Below are positions 19,529-28,633 of a stretch of 64,000 nt of DNA, piece after piece (the stretch's first letter is position 1; every line of letters begins with the position of its first letter). The notes under the pieces are model-generated. The model did no database searches and was not told where the DNA came from. It saw only the letters and a program-made list of their open reading frames with translations. Source of the stretch: Thermophilibacter provencensis (GTDB taxonomy: Bacteria; Actinomycetota; Coriobacteriia; Coriobacteriales; Atopobiaceae); contig NZ_JAUDEA010000007.1 in assembly GCF_030372065.1 (NCBI RefSeq), positions 58,939-122,938 of the forward strand, in the 5' to 3' direction. The position numbers were made by a program, and so were the translations under genes.

Positions 19529-20356
19529 ATGGAAACCAACGAGACGGACGCGGCTGCCCAGAGGGGCGCATCGACCCCGCTCTTCCAGATTCACGACGCG
19601 AGCGTGGTGCGCGGCGGCAAGACCATTCTCCACGTGGGGGACTTCTCCCTCGCGGAGGGCGAGCACGTGGCGCTTCTCGGCCCCAACGGGGCGGGCAAGT
19701 CCACGTTCATCCAGCTGCTCACGCGCGAGGTCTTCCCCCTGTGGCGCGAGGAGCCGCCCGTGCGCTTTCGCGGCCAGGAGCGCCCCCAGCTCGCCGACAT
19801 CAAGCGGACCCTCGGCATCGTGAGCTCCACGATGCACGACCAGGTGCGCGTGCACCTTCCCGTGATCGACATCGTCACCGGCGGCCTCTTCGGCACCCTC
19901 GGCGTTCCGCTGCGCGGCAACGTGGGCGAGAAGGACCGCGCGCTCGCCCTGGACGCCCTGGAGCGCCTGGGCATCGCTGAGCTTGCGCCGCGCGACGTGA
20001 TGACGCTCTCAACCGGGCAGGTCCGGCGCGTGCTCGTGGCACGCGAGCTCGTGCGCGACCCGCAGGTGCTCATCTTTGACGAGCCCTGCACGGGCCTTGA
20101 CCCCGAGGGCATGTACCACGTGAGAAAGACCATGGGGACCCTTGCCGCCGAGGGGCGCTCGGTGGTGCTCGTGACGCACTACCCCGAGGACATCATCCCC
20201 GCCATCGAGCGCGTCCTTCTCATCAAGGACGCCGAGGTCTTTGCCGACGGCCCCAAGTCCGAACTTCTCGCCAGCAACGTGATGAGCGAGCTCTTTGGCG
20301 TGCCGCTCGTGGTGGGGGAGGCCGACGGCTGGTACTCGCTTCGCGGCTGCTACTAG
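19529..20356 (+). CDS. ABC transporter ATP-binding protein without a visible permease
   Basis: 275 residues. Walker A GPNGAGKST, signature LSTGQVRRV (LSTGQ instead of LSGGQ), Walker B VLIFDEPCTGLDPEG and switch histidine LVTHYPEDI. The layout resembles ModF- or iron-type ATPases that act alone or with a distant permease. No membrane component is adjacent: ilvA diverges upstream and repeat array A2 begins 6 bases after the stop. The substrate is unknown. Confidence 0.8.
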   Translation: METNETDAAAQRGASTPLFQIHDASVVRGGKTILHVGDFSLAEGEHVALLGPNGAGKSTFIQLLTREVFPLWREEPPVRFRGQERPQLADIKRTLGIVSSTMHDQVRVHLPVIDIVTGGLFGTLGVPLRGNVGEKDRALALDALERLGIAELAPRDVMTLSTGQVRRVLVARELVRDPQVLIFDEPCTGLDPEGMYHVRKTMGTLAAEGRSVVLVTHYPEDIIPAIERVLLIKDAEVFADGPKSELLASNVMSELFGVPLVVGEADGWYSLRGCY

Positions 20357-20361
20357 GGCCG

Positions 20362-20596
20362 CGCCGAGAAAACCGGCCCCCTGCGCCGCGTCACGGAGCG
20401 GGTCGCCGAGAAAACCTTTCCGTTGTACCGTCGGTGCCGAGAAAAGCCCGCGGCTGTGCCGGCTGCCAGGTCGTCCCGTGGCCCCTCTTGGTACAGAGGA
20501 AGGTTTTTCTCGGCACGTGATCTTGATGGGTGGTAAAGAGGCGAGCTTTTCTCGGCGTCAAATGAGAAAACTGGTACAGAGGGCCGGTTCTCTCGG
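20362..20596. repeat. Family A array A2: six 25-nt units, three forward then three inverted
   Basis: Forward units start at 20362, 20404 and 20435; inverted units at 20489, 20531 and 20572. Distances are 42, 31, 54, 42 and 41, near four, three, five, four and four helical turns. GCCGAGA is conserved in all six. It lies between the ABC gene and the tRNA-Ala terminator, which converge. Confidence 0.93.
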
Positions 20597-20628
20597 CAGT
20601 GAAGGCCCGGGCACAGTCCCGCGGCATG

Positions 20629-20656
20629 AAAAAACCCGGACGCCAAAGCATCCGGG
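20629..20656 (-). terminator. Intrinsic terminator of tRNA-Ala
   Basis: Read on the minus strand, CCCGGATGC and GCGTCCGGG pair around TTTG and are followed by six T residues. Confidence 0.85.
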
Positions 20657-20668
20657 CCCTAACGATCA

Positions 20669-20744
20669 TGGTGGAGACGAGGGGATTCGAACCCCCGGCC
20701 TCTGCCTTGCGAAGGCAGCGCTCTCCCAGCTGAGCTACGTCCCC
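20669..20744 (-). tRNA. tRNA-Ala (anticodon CGC)
   Basis: Minus strand. GGGGACG/CGTCTCC acceptor with one G-T pair, D arm TAGCTCAGCTGGGAGAGC, anticodon stem CTGCC/GGCAG around TTCGCAA, T arm GGTTCGAATCC, encoded CCA. Confidence 0.97.
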
Positions 20745-20796
20745 AGGCGCATCGCGCGTTGGATATTGTGACGTTTCGAACGTCCGGTGTCAACAC

Positions 20797-20966
20797 AAAA
20801 AAGCCGTCCCCTGCGGTGCGTCAATGAACCCACCTCTCATAAGGTGGGTGTCCTCATCGCGCGTTCCGGCTTTCCCATCACCGGGGAATCTCCGTACTGA
20901 ACACGAGATCTCGGACTCCCAAGTAACGCTTGTCGGTTCACCCAGTTTGCCCGCAGGGGAACGACA
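20797..20966 (-). ncRNA. Structured small RNA, possibly 6S RNA (SsrS)
   Basis: Minus strand, about 170 nt, in a gap with no gene. The ends close with CGTTCCCCTGCGG (20963-20951) against CCGCAGGGGACG (20816-20805), 12 bp with one bulged base, followed by GGC and TTTTTT as a terminator. Inside, ACCCACCT-TATGAG-AGGTGGGT makes a stable hairpin, and an alternative helix GTGAACC/GGTTCAT could replace it. A -10-like TATAGT lies at 20977-20972. A rod-like RNA of this size with a long closing stem and a switchable hairpin fits 6S RNA, which binds RNA polymerase, but no diagnostic sequence proves it. Confidence 0.5.
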
Positions 20967-21158
20967 TCTCTACTATAGGTCACGTCCCGGGTAAAACCAG
21001 TCTTGACATGCGGGTTCTTCTCGGCAACAGTTGATGCGAGCGTGAGTTTTTCGGTCCCGCGCCGGGGTCTCCAAGCTGTCTTTCAGCACCATGGGCGCAG
21101 CTTCCGCTATCATGGGCGGGGCAGGACCAAATGCGAGAGGTACGGGGGAGGACACAAG

Positions 21159-22355
21159 GTGGTTCCACACTGGATACCATACCTCTGCCTATTTCTCGCC
21201 GCGCTGGTGGCGACCCTGCTCTCGACCCCGCTCGCTCGACGCATCGCCATTGCGGTAGACGCCGTTGACTACCCCAACGCCCGTCGCATCAACAAGGAGC
21301 CCATCCCGCGCATGGGCGGCATTGCCATCTTCCTGGGCATCGTGGCGGCCTTTGTGGTCCAGTACCTCGGCACCACATGTCTTGGGTGGCCGGCGGTCCT
21401 GGTGCCCTCGCCCAAGATGCAGATCGACTACTGGCTGCTCGTGCTCGCGTTTCTCGCCATCTTCTTCACGGGGCTGCTCGACGACCGCTTCTCGCTCACG
21501 CCGCTCCAGAAGCTCGTGGGGCAGGTGATAGCCTCCACGCTTGCCGTTGCCGCGGGCCTGGTGATCGGTGACATCTCCAACCCGTTTGTCCCCGGGTTTG
21601 TGAGCCTGGGGTGGTTTGCCTATCCCATCACCGTGATCTACCTCGTGGCCTATACCAACATCATCAACCTCATCGACGGCCTTGACGGCCTTGCCGCGGG
21701 CATCTCCGCCATCGCGAGCATCACGATGTTTGCGCTCGCCCTCATGGCCGGGCGGCTCGACGCGGCGGCGCTCTCCGTTGCCGTGGCGGGCGCCTCGCTT
21801 GGCTTTTTGCGCTACAACTTCAACCCCGCGTCCATCTTCATGGGAGACTCCGGTGCCCTCACGCTTGGCTTTGCACTCGGCGTCTCCTCGCTGCTCTCCG
21901 TGACGCGCGTGGCTGGCCTCACCACGATCATCGTGCCGCTCGTCATTGCGGCGGTCCCCATCATCGACACCTTCTCCGCCATCGTGCGGCGCCTGCGCGG
22001 GCACACCGGCATCAGCCACGCCGACCGCGGCCACATCCATCACCGCCTGCTGGCCGAGGGCTTTGACCAGCGCCAGGCGGTCCTGCTCATGTACGCCTGG
22101 ACCGCGCTTCTGTGCGTGGGCTCGCTCGTCATGACGCAGGTGGACACGCTGCCGCGCATTGCCATCTTCTGCGTGCTGCTGGGCGTCTCGATGCTCTTTG
22201 CCTGGCACCTCCACCTCTTTGAGCCGGTGCTCCTGCACCACTACGACCCCAAGACCGGCGAGGACGAGCTGGTGTCGCCGGCCGACGACGCCTTTGAGGA
22301 GGAGGCCGAGAAGCTCCACGAGCACGAGCGCCTCTTCCACAGGAAGGACCAATAG
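21159..22355 (+). CDS. Polyprenyl-phosphate GlcNAc-1-phosphate transferase (WecA/TagO type)
   Basis: 398 residues with about eleven membrane segments. It should transfer a sugar 1-phosphate to undecaprenyl phosphate on the inner face of the membrane, starting a cell-wall glycopolymer. Motifs: RRINKEPIPRMGGIAI, TGLLDDRFSL, NIINLIDGLDGLAAG, FMGDSGALTLGF and HADRGHIHHRLL, the last a WecA/TagO histidine motif. GTG 21159 follows GGGGGAGGA. A hydrophilic acidic tail of about 50 residues follows the last helix. Its stop shares one base with the next start. Confidence 0.9.
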   Translation: MVPHWIPYLCLFLAALVATLLSTPLARRIAIAVDAVDYPNARRINKEPIPRMGGIAIFLGIVAAFVVQYLGTTCLGWPAVLVPSPKMQIDYWLLVLAFLAIFFTGLLDDRFSLTPLQKLVGQVIASTLAVAAGLVIGDISNPFVPGFVSLGWFAYPITVIYLVAYTNIINLIDGLDGLAAGISAIASITMFALALMAGRLDAAALSVAVAGASLGFLRYNFNPASIFMGDSGALTLGFALGVSSLLSVTRVAGLTTIIVPLVIAAVPIIDTFSAIVRRLRGHTGISHADRGHIHHRLLAEGFDQRQAVLLMYAWTALLCVGSLVMTQVDTLPRIAIFCVLLGVSMLFAWHLHLFEPVLLHHYDPKTGEDELVSPADDAFEEEAEKLHEHERLFHRKDQ

Positions 22356-23308
22356 TGCCCGCCGAGAAGGACCTGCTCGCCGCTGCCGCCTACGAGCGCT
22401 GCGAGCTCTGCCCGCGCCGCTGCCAGGCGCGTCGCGCCGACGGTGTGCCCGGGCGCTGCGGCATGACCTCGGAGCTGCGCGTGGCGAGAAGCGCCCTGCA
22501 CTTCTGGGAGGAGCCGCCCATCTCCGGCGAGTCCGGCTCGGGCGCGATCTTCTTCTCGGGCTGCCCGCTGCGCTGCGTCTTCTGCCAGAACCACGAGATC
22601 TCGAGCGAGGGCTTTGGCCTTCCCGTCACCACGGCCCGCCTTGCCGAGATGATGCTCGAGCTCCAGGCCGCGGGCGCGCTCAACATCAACCTCGTGACGC
22701 CCCTGCACTTTGCGCCGGACGTGCGCGAGGCGGTCCTCCTTGCCCGCGGCGCCGGCCTGGGCCTTCCCATCGTGTGCAACACCTCGGGCTACGAGCGCGC
22801 CGAGGTGGTGCGAGCGCTTGCGGACGTGGTGGACGTGTGGCTCACCGACTTCAAGTACGCGAGCGGCGCGCTTGCCGGCGAGCTCTCCGCGGCGCCGGAC
22901 TACCCCGAGGTTGCGGTCGAGGCGCTTCTCGCCATGCTCGAGGGCGTGCACGCCGCGGGCGGGCGCGAGCTTGCGCCGGACGGACCGATGCGCCGCGGCA
23001 TCATCGTGCGCCACCTCGTGCTGCCGAGCCACGCGGACGACTCGCTCGCCGTGCTCGACCGCGTGTGGGAGCTCGCGGGAAACGAGGTCGACCTCTCGAT
23101 CATGAACCAGTACACCCCCAACGAGGCGTGCCGCCGCGCGGGCGGGCCCCTTGCCGGCCCGGTCTCGGAGGAGGAGTACGAGATCGTCCTCTGCCACGCG
23201 GATGACCTCGGCTTCGAGCGCATCTGGTGGCAGGAGGGCGGCACCGTCTCGGAGAGCTTCGTTCCCGCCTTCGATGCCACCGGCGTGGAGGGCCCTGAGC
23301 TGGGCTAG
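22355..23308 (+). CDS. PflX-type radical SAM protein (pyruvate formate-lyase activase-like)
   Basis: 317 residues. An N-terminal cysteine group (CELCPRRCQARR ... GRCGM) precedes WEEPPISGESGSGAIFFSGC, then CPLRCVFCQN, the CxxxCxxC motif that binds the radical SAM cluster, and NINLVTPLHFAPDV. This is the PflX/COG1313 pattern. The natural substrate of this group is not established to my knowledge. GTG 22355 overlaps the preceding TAG by one base and follows AGGAAGG, so it is coupled to the wecA-type gene. Confidence 0.85.
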   Translation: MPAEKDLLAAAAYERCELCPRRCQARRADGVPGRCGMTSELRVARSALHFWEEPPISGESGSGAIFFSGCPLRCVFCQNHEISSEGFGLPVTTARLAEMMLELQAAGALNINLVTPLHFAPDVREAVLLARGAGLGLPIVCNTSGYERAEVVRALADVVDVWLTDFKYASGALAGELSAAPDYPEVAVEALLAMLEGVHAAGGRELAPDGPMRRGIIVRHLVLPSHADDSLAVLDRVWELAGNEVDLSIMNQYTPNEACRRAGGPLAGPVSEEEYEIVLCHADDLGFERIWWQEGGTVSESFVPAFDATGVEGPELG

Positions 23309-23382
23309 GCCATTCTCGGGGGCGCGCCCTGCCGTCGAAGGGGTATCATGTGGCTCTGTCAGCCCACGTAGACGGAGGGACC

Positions 23383-23691
23383 ATGGCAGACGAGAAGCTC
23401 ACCGACGAGGAGCGAGCCGAGCTCGAGCAGCTGCGCGCCGAGAAGGCCGCACGCGAGCAGGCGGCCAAGGACGCCGCCGAGCGAGCCGAGCTTGAGCGCC
23501 TGCGCGCCCAGCGTGCCGCGAACGAGGCGGAGCGCGAGGCTGCCGCGAGGGACGCCGCCGCGCGCGAGCGGGGACGCAAGCTGATGGAGCCCGACGAGGA
23601 CGACCTCAAGATGCCCCTGGGACAGAAGATCGTCATTCTCGCCATTGTGGTGGTGGCGGCCGTGTGGCTTGCCGTCACGGCTCTTGGATAG
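23383..23691 (+). CDS. Small tail-anchored coiled-coil membrane protein
   Basis: 102 residues. Residues 5-70 are a nearly uninterrupted charged Ala/Glu/Arg helix (coiled coil), and residues about 80-101 are one hydrophobic segment (KIVILAIVVVAAVWLAV) ending at the C-terminus. GGAGGG precedes ATG 23383. No family was recognised. pncB starts 18 bp later in the same direction. Confidence 0.7.
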   Translation: MADEKLTDEERAELEQLRAEKAAREQAAKDAAERAELERLRAQRAANEAEREAAARDAAARERGRKLMEPDEDDLKMPLGQKIVILAIVVVAAVWLAVTALG

Positions 23692-23709
23692 TCTTGGATA
23701 GGAGGGCCC

Positions 23710-25197
23710 ATGTCTCTCACCGATCGCACCAAGCCCACCGACGTCTGCCTCAACACCGACCTCTACGAGCTCACGATGGCCCAGGGGTTCTGGGAGTCGG
23801 GCCTTGCGGATGGCGAGGCGTGCTTCAACGCGTTCTTCCGCGACTGCCCCTTTGACGGCGGCTACGCCGTGTGCTGCGGCACCGGCCAGATCGCCGACCT
23901 CGTGGAGAACTTCGTCTTTGAGGACGACGACATCGCCTACCTCGCGGGCGTCCAGGCCCCCGGCGGCGGGCCCATGTTCAAGCCGGCGTTCCTCGAGTAC
24001 CTGCGCAACCACCGTCTGGACCTCACGATTCACGCGGTGCCCGAGGGTCAGGTCGTCTTTGGCCGCGAGCCCATGGTACGCGTTGAGGGCCCCGTCATCG
24101 ACTGCCAGCTCATCGAGACTGCCCTCCTGAACCTCGTGAACTTCCAGACGCTCGTTGCCACCAAGACGGCGCGCGTGGTGCGCGCGGCCGAGGGGCACCC
24201 CGTCTCCGACTTTGGCCTGCGCCGCGCCCAGGGCCCGGACGGCGGCCTTGCCGTGGCCCGTGCCTCCTACATCGCGGGCGCCTCGTCCACCTCTAACGTG
24301 CTCGCGGGCAAGATCTACGGGATTCCCGTCTTTGGCACGCACGCCCACTCATGGGTCATGGCGTTCCCGAGCGAGCTCGAGGCCTTCCGCGCGTTTGCCA
24401 AGTCGAGCCCCAAGAACTGCGTGCTGCTGCTCGACACCTACGACGTGCACCAGGGCATCAAGAACGCGATCACCGTGGCCAAGGAGATGGAGGCCGCCGG
24501 CGAGCGGCTCTCCGCGGTGCGCCTGGACTCCGGCGACCTCGCGCGCCTCTCCAAGGAGGCCCGCGCCGCCTTTGACGAGGCCGGACTGCCGTACGTGAAG
24601 ATCTCGGTCTCCAACGACCTCGACGAGTACACCATCCAGTCGCTCTTTGCGCAGGGCGCGCCCATCGACTCCTTTGGCGTGGGCACCAAGCTCGCCACCT
24701 GCGACCCGCAGCCCTCGCTCGGCGGCGTCTACAAGCTCTCCGCCGTCCGTCGCGAGAAGGACGAGCCCTGGACGCCGGTGATCAAGCTCTCCGAGCAGTC
24801 CTACAAGCGCACGGTGCCCGGCGTCCAGCGCGTGGTGCGCTACTACGACCAGGCCGGTCGCCCCACCGCGGACATGCTCGTCGTGGACGAGGTCGCGCGC
24901 CCCGGCGAGCCGCGCGAGATGGTGGACATCCTCGACCCGTACCTCGTTCACCGTCTGTCCGGCGAGCCGAAGGACCTGCTCGTTGAGATGGTGCGCCACG
25001 GCGAGCGCGTGGGCGAGCCCGAGGGGATCGAGACGGCCCGCGAGCGCTGCCGCGAGGCCCTCATGCGCCTTGACCCGGCGGTTGCCCGCTTCCTCAACCC
25101 GCAGACCTATCCGGTGGGGCTCGAGCTCGGCCTTGCCGACCTGCGCAGCCGCCTCGCCCGCGAGGAGCGCGCCGAGAGCGGTCGCCCCACGGTCTAG
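23710..25197 (+). CDS. pncB: Nicotinate phosphoribosyltransferase
   Basis: 495 residues. It joins nicotinate to PRPP with ATP to give nicotinate mononucleotide in NAD salvage. N-terminal LNTDLYELTMAQGFW, central DFGLRRAQGPDGGLAVARAS, GTHAHSWVMAF with the conserved histidine, and LDSGDLARLSKEAR are family hallmarks. Start 23710 follows AGGAGG. Array A3 begins 3 bases after the stop. Confidence 0.96.
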   Translation: MSLTDRTKPTDVCLNTDLYELTMAQGFWESGLADGEACFNAFFRDCPFDGGYAVCCGTGQIADLVENFVFEDDDIAYLAGVQAPGGGPMFKPAFLEYLRNHRLDLTIHAVPEGQVVFGREPMVRVEGPVIDCQLIETALLNLVNFQTLVATKTARVVRAAEGHPVSDFGLRRAQGPDGGLAVARASYIAGASSTSNVLAGKIYGIPVFGTHAHSWVMAFPSELEAFRAFAKSSPKNCVLLLDTYDVHQGIKNAITVAKEMEAAGERLSAVRLDSGDLARLSKEARAAFDEAGLPYVKISVSNDLDEYTIQSLFAQGAPIDSFGVGTKLATCDPQPSLGGVYKLSAVRREKDEPWTPVIKLSEQSYKRTVPGVQRVVRYYDQAGRPTADMLVVDEVARPGEPREMVDILDPYLVHRLSGEPKDLLVEMVRHGERVGEPEGIETARERCREALMRLDPAVARFLNPQTYPVGLELGLADLRSRLAREERAESGRPTV

Positions 25198-25199
25198 GT

Positions 25200-25525
25200 G
25201 CCGAGAAAACCCGGCGGCTGTACCAGCAAGCGCCCCTCGTGCCGAGAAAACCCTGCGGCTGTACCGCTTTCCAGAGATCGCGCCGAGAAAAACCGCCCCC
25301 TGTGCCGCGAGCGCAGGGGGCGGCGGCGTCTTGCGGCGAGAAGGGCCGGCGTCCTTGTTGGGACGAACCTCCTACCTGCGGGTTCTTCTCGGCGTGACTT
25401 CTGTGTCGCGTGGTGCTGGCACAGCGGCCCAGTTTTCTCGGCACGTCCGCCGGACGGCCGGTACAGGGGGACGTATTTCTCGGCGCCTTCTCGCGAATCT
25501 GGTACAGAGGCCGGGTTTTCTCGGC
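25200..25525. repeat. Family A array A3: six 25-nt units, three forward then three inverted
   Basis: Forward units start at 25200, 25241 and 25282; inverted units at 25418, 25460 and 25501. Distances are 41, 41, 136, 42 and 41; 136 is close to 13 turns. The long middle gap also holds GGCGAGAAG (25335) and GTTCTTCTCGGC (25382), the dispersed motif. Together with A1 and A2, all 21 units keep GCCGAGA. Confidence 0.93.
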
Positions 25526-25630
25526 GTTCGGCCCCACACGTTGGCACCGCTGGCGGAATAGCGCGTCAGGTCGGCATATGGCCGGTGATACATTCAGCTG
25601 GGTTTCAAGTCCCGGTAGAAAGGAGCTCCC

Positions 25631-26386
25631 ATGAGAGCGAAGATTCTGCGCAGAGGTGTCCTGGCAACGCTGCTTGGCGTGCTCGTGGCGCTTGTTGTTG
25701 CTCCGGCGGCCTCGCGTGCGGACGATGGCGTTGACATGTACCGCCTCTACAACCAGTACACGGGCGAGCACTTCTACACCGCCTCGACGCAGGAGCGCGA
25801 CACGCTCGCGAGCATTGGCTGGACCGCCGAGGGCGTCGGCTGGGTTGCGCCCACGACCGGTGACCCGGTGTATCGCCTGTTCAACAGCTATACCGACGAC
25901 CACCACTACGTTCTGGACCTTGAGGAGCGCGACGCGCTCGTTGCCCTGGGCTGGACCAACGAGAACGTCGGGTGGTACTCCGGCGGAAGCGTGGCCGTGC
26001 TGAGGCAGTTCAACCCCTTCGAGCGGACCGCGACGCACAACTACACCACGAACCAAGAGGAGAACGACAGACTCGTGGCGATTGGCTGGAAGGCCGAGGG
26101 CACGGGCTGGTACGCCCTCGAGGAGGGCAAGACTATTCCGGCTCCTGAGCCCGCGCCGGACCCGGCACCCAGCCAGCCGAGCAACCCCGATCCCGCCCCG
26201 AGCCAGCCGAGCAACCCTGCTCCGAGCGAGCCGCAGACGAGTGTGGTGTACTGGACTCCCAGCGGTGAGGTATATCACTCCACCAGGGACTGCCCGTCGC
26301 TCAAGCGTTCCAAGACCGTCAAGTCCGGCACGCTTGACGAAGCAAGGAAGGCAGGCAAGGTGCGTCCCTGTAAGAACTGTCACTAG
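25631..26386 (+). CDS. Secreted DUF5648-repeat protein with a cysteine-containing C-terminal domain
   Basis: 251 residues. A signal peptide ends near PAASRADD (residue about 31). Three DUF5648-type repeats follow (MYRLYNQYTGEHFYTASTQER ... IGWTAEGVGW), closely like the C-terminus of the surface protein at 9770. A proline-rich linker with PAPSQPSNPDPAPSQPSNP precedes a C-terminal module (YWTPSGEVYHSTRDCPSLKR ... VRPCKNCH). Its Cys/His residues resemble small metal-binding modules seen at the end of some secreted proteins. Start 25631 follows AAAGGAG. The function is unknown; wall association is plausible. Confidence 0.75.
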   Translation: MRAKILRRGVLATLLGVLVALVVAPAASRADDGVDMYRLYNQYTGEHFYTASTQERDTLASIGWTAEGVGWVAPTTGDPVYRLFNSYTDDHHYVLDLEERDALVALGWTNENVGWYSGGSVAVLRQFNPFERTATHNYTTNQEENDRLVAIGWKAEGTGWYALEEGKTIPAPEPAPDPAPSQPSNPDPAPSQPSNPAPSEPQTSVVYWTPSGEVYHSTRDCPSLKRSKTVKSGTLDEARKAGKVRPCKNCH

Positions 26387-26416
26387 GTTTTGACGCCACA
26401 GACAGTGGTTCTTCTC

Positions 26417-26446
26417 GCCCCCGTCTCTCTTGAACGAGGCGGGGGC
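26417..26446 (+). terminator. Terminator-like hairpin after the DUF5648 gene
   Basis: GCCCCCGTCTC and GAGGCGGGGGC pair across an 8-nt loop and are followed by TCGTTGTTG. A CTTCTCG motif lies just before it. Confidence 0.6.
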
Positions 26447-26484
26447 TCGTTGTTGCGGCGAGGCTGAGACGGCTGTCCCGCCAT

Positions 26485-26573
26485 GTTGTCCGCAAATAAA
26501 TGCGGACAACACGGGTCTGAGGGAGCTCCAAGGGAGCGCAAGTCCCCGTTGTCCGCAAATAAATGCGGACAAC
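26485..26573. repeat. Family F: two identical palindromes
   Basis: GTTGTCCGCA-AATAAA-TGCGGACAAC occurs at 26485-26510 and again, identical, at 26548-26573, each followed by ACGGGT. The 63-bp period and identity suggest recent duplication or paired binding sites. argS starts 113 bp later. Confidence 0.85.
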
Positions 26574-26685
26574 ACGGGTGGGGGCGGTCGCGGACCAGAG
26601 GAGGGGCGCCGCCACGTCACGTTCTTCTCGGCGTGACTTTGATAGAATCAAGCAGCTATGCCTAAGAGAGACCAAGGGAGCCGTT

Positions 26686-28530
26686 ATGCCCGAGAAGATC
26701 GAGGAGCTCGTCCGAGCCGCCATCGCCGCCGCGCAGGAGGCCGGTGACCTGCCTGCCTTTGAGGTCGGTGACCTCGGCTTTGAGCGCCCCGCCGACCCGG
26801 CCAACGGCGACTGGAGCTCCACCGTGGCCATGCGCTCGGCAAAGCTCGCCCGTCGCGCGCCGCGCCAGATCGCGGACGCCATCGTGGCGCACCTCGCCGC
26901 CGATCCCTCGGTGGATCGCGTTGAGGTGGCGGGCCCCGGCTTCATCAACTTCTACCTGGCCACCGCCTCCGCCAACGAGATCTTCCGCACTGTGCGCGAG
27001 CAGGGCATGGACTACGCCCGCTCCACCATGGGCGGCGGAACCAAGGTGCAGGTGGAGTTTGTCTCCGCAAACCCCGTGGGGCCCCTCCACATCGGTCACG
27101 GCCGCTGGGTGGCCATCGGCGACTCCCTCTGCCGCGTCCTCGAGCACGTGGGCTACGACGTGGAGCGCGAGTACTACGTCAACGACCACGGCTCGCAGAT
27201 GGATGTCTTCGGGCACTCCATCTCGATGCGCTACCAGCAGCTCCTTGCCGTGATGGTGGAGCGCGGCGCGAGCCTTGACGAGGCACGCGAGGTTCTTCTC
27301 GCCGACCGCGAGGCCTTTGTGGCGGACGAGGGTGACGAACGCCCCGAGACCCACCCGCTCACGGACGCCTTCAACGAGGCCCTGGGCGGCAACGCCTACG
27401 GTGGCGACTACATCGTCGACATCGCCGCGCGCTTTGTGCGCGAGGACGGCGAGAAGTGGGCGGCCGCGTCCGAGGACGAGCGCATGGCGGAGTTCCGCGA
27501 GCGCGCCTACCTCTGGATGCTCGACTCCATCCGAAACACCTGCCACGAGGCGCGCTGCGACTTTGACGTGTGGTTCTCCGAGCGCAGCCTCTACGAGAAG
27601 GACGAGACCGGCACCTCCGCCGTGGACCGCGCGCTGGCCACCCTGGACGAGCTCGGTCACCTCTACCGCGACGAGGCGGGTGCCCTGTGGTTCCGCTCCA
27701 CCACCTTTGGCGACGACAAGGACCGCGTGCTCATCAAGACCAACGGCGAGTACACCTACTTCGCCTCCGACGTTGCCTATCACTGGAACAAGTTCCAGCG
27801 TGTCGACCACGTGATCGACATCTGGGGCGCCGACCACCACGGCTACATCCAGCGCGTGCAGTCCGCCTGTGAGGCCCTCGGCTACCCCACGCAGTTTGAG
27901 GTCCTTCTCGGCCAGCTCGTGAACCTGCTGCGCGACGGCAGCCCCGTGCGCATGTCCAAGCGCAAGGGCACGATGGTCACCTTTGACGAGCTTCTTGCCG
28001 AGGTGGGCGCCGACGCCACGCGCTACACGCTCATCTCCAAGTCATCCAACCAGATGATTGACTTTGACATCGAGCGCGTTAAGCGCCAGGACAACACCAA
28101 CCCGGTCTATTACGTGCAGTACGCACACGCCCGCATCTGCTCGATCCTGCGCCGCGGCGCAGGCGTCACCGTCGAGGAGGCAGCGGAGCTCGGCATGGAC
28201 GAGGTTGCCCGTCGTGCGGTGGGGGAGTCCTACGACCTCGGTCTGCTGGACGCACCTGCAGAGGCGGCGCTTGCCCGCAAGCTCGGCGAGCTTCCCGGCC
28301 TGCTGGAGAGCTGCGCGCGCGACCGCGCCCCGTTCCGCCTCACGCACTACGCCGAGGAGCTGGCGGGCGAGTTCCACTCGTTCTACACGGTGTGCCAGGT
28401 GCTTCCCGGCAAGGGTCGCCCGCTCGACGAGGCGCTCTCGCACGCGCGCCTCGCCGCCTGCGACGCCACGCGCCGCGTGCTCGCGCTCACGCTCGACCTC
28501 ATTGGGGTCAGCGCGCCGCAGAGCATGTAG
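26686..28530 (+). CDS. argS: Arginyl-tRNA synthetase
   Basis: 614 residues. A class I synthetase that charges tRNA-Arg. HIGH motif at 135-138 (SANPVGPLHIGHGRW), KMSKS-equivalent VRMSKRKGTMV near 423, C-terminal anticodon-binding DALR region with YAHARICSILRR. ATG 26686 follows AAGGGAG. A TAGAAT -10 lies at 26643-26648 with GTTCTTCTCG 19 bases before it. Longer in-frame extensions upstream run through repeat F and are rejected. Confidence 0.96.
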   Translation: MPEKIEELVRAAIAAAQEAGDLPAFEVGDLGFERPADPANGDWSSTVAMRSAKLARRAPRQIADAIVAHLAADPSVDRVEVAGPGFINFYLATASANEIFRTVREQGMDYARSTMGGGTKVQVEFVSANPVGPLHIGHGRWVAIGDSLCRVLEHVGYDVEREYYVNDHGSQMDVFGHSISMRYQQLLAVMVERGASLDEAREVLLADREAFVADEGDERPETHPLTDAFNEALGGNAYGGDYIVDIAARFVREDGEKWAAASEDERMAEFRERAYLWMLDSIRNTCHEARCDFDVWFSERSLYEKDETGTSAVDRALATLDELGHLYRDEAGALWFRSTTFGDDKDRVLIKTNGEYTYFASDVAYHWNKFQRVDHVIDIWGADHHGYIQRVQSACEALGYPTQFEVLLGQLVNLLRDGSPVRMSKRKGTMVTFDELLAEVGADATRYTLISKSSNQMIDFDIERVKRQDNTNPVYYVQYAHARICSILRRGAGVTVEEAAELGMDEVARRAVGESYDLGLLDAPAEAALARKLGELPGLLESCARDRAPFRLTHYAEELAGEFHSFYTVCQVLPGKGRPLDEALSHARLAACDATRRVLALTLDLIGVSAPQSM

Positions 28531-28560
28531 CGTCCCAGCCTCTCAGCCATCCAAACCTCA

Positions 28561-28593
28561 CGGGGCGGCCCAAAGCGTGGGTCGCCCCGTTTC
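28561..28593 (+). terminator. Terminator of argS
   Basis: CGGGGCG (28561-28567) pairs with CGCCCCG (28583-28589), with further pairing CCCA/TGGG inside, followed by TTTCATT. Confidence 0.8.
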
Positions 28594-28633
28594 ATTGGTT
28601 ACCCTTGTGCTGGTTCTTTACATTTTTTTGAAT

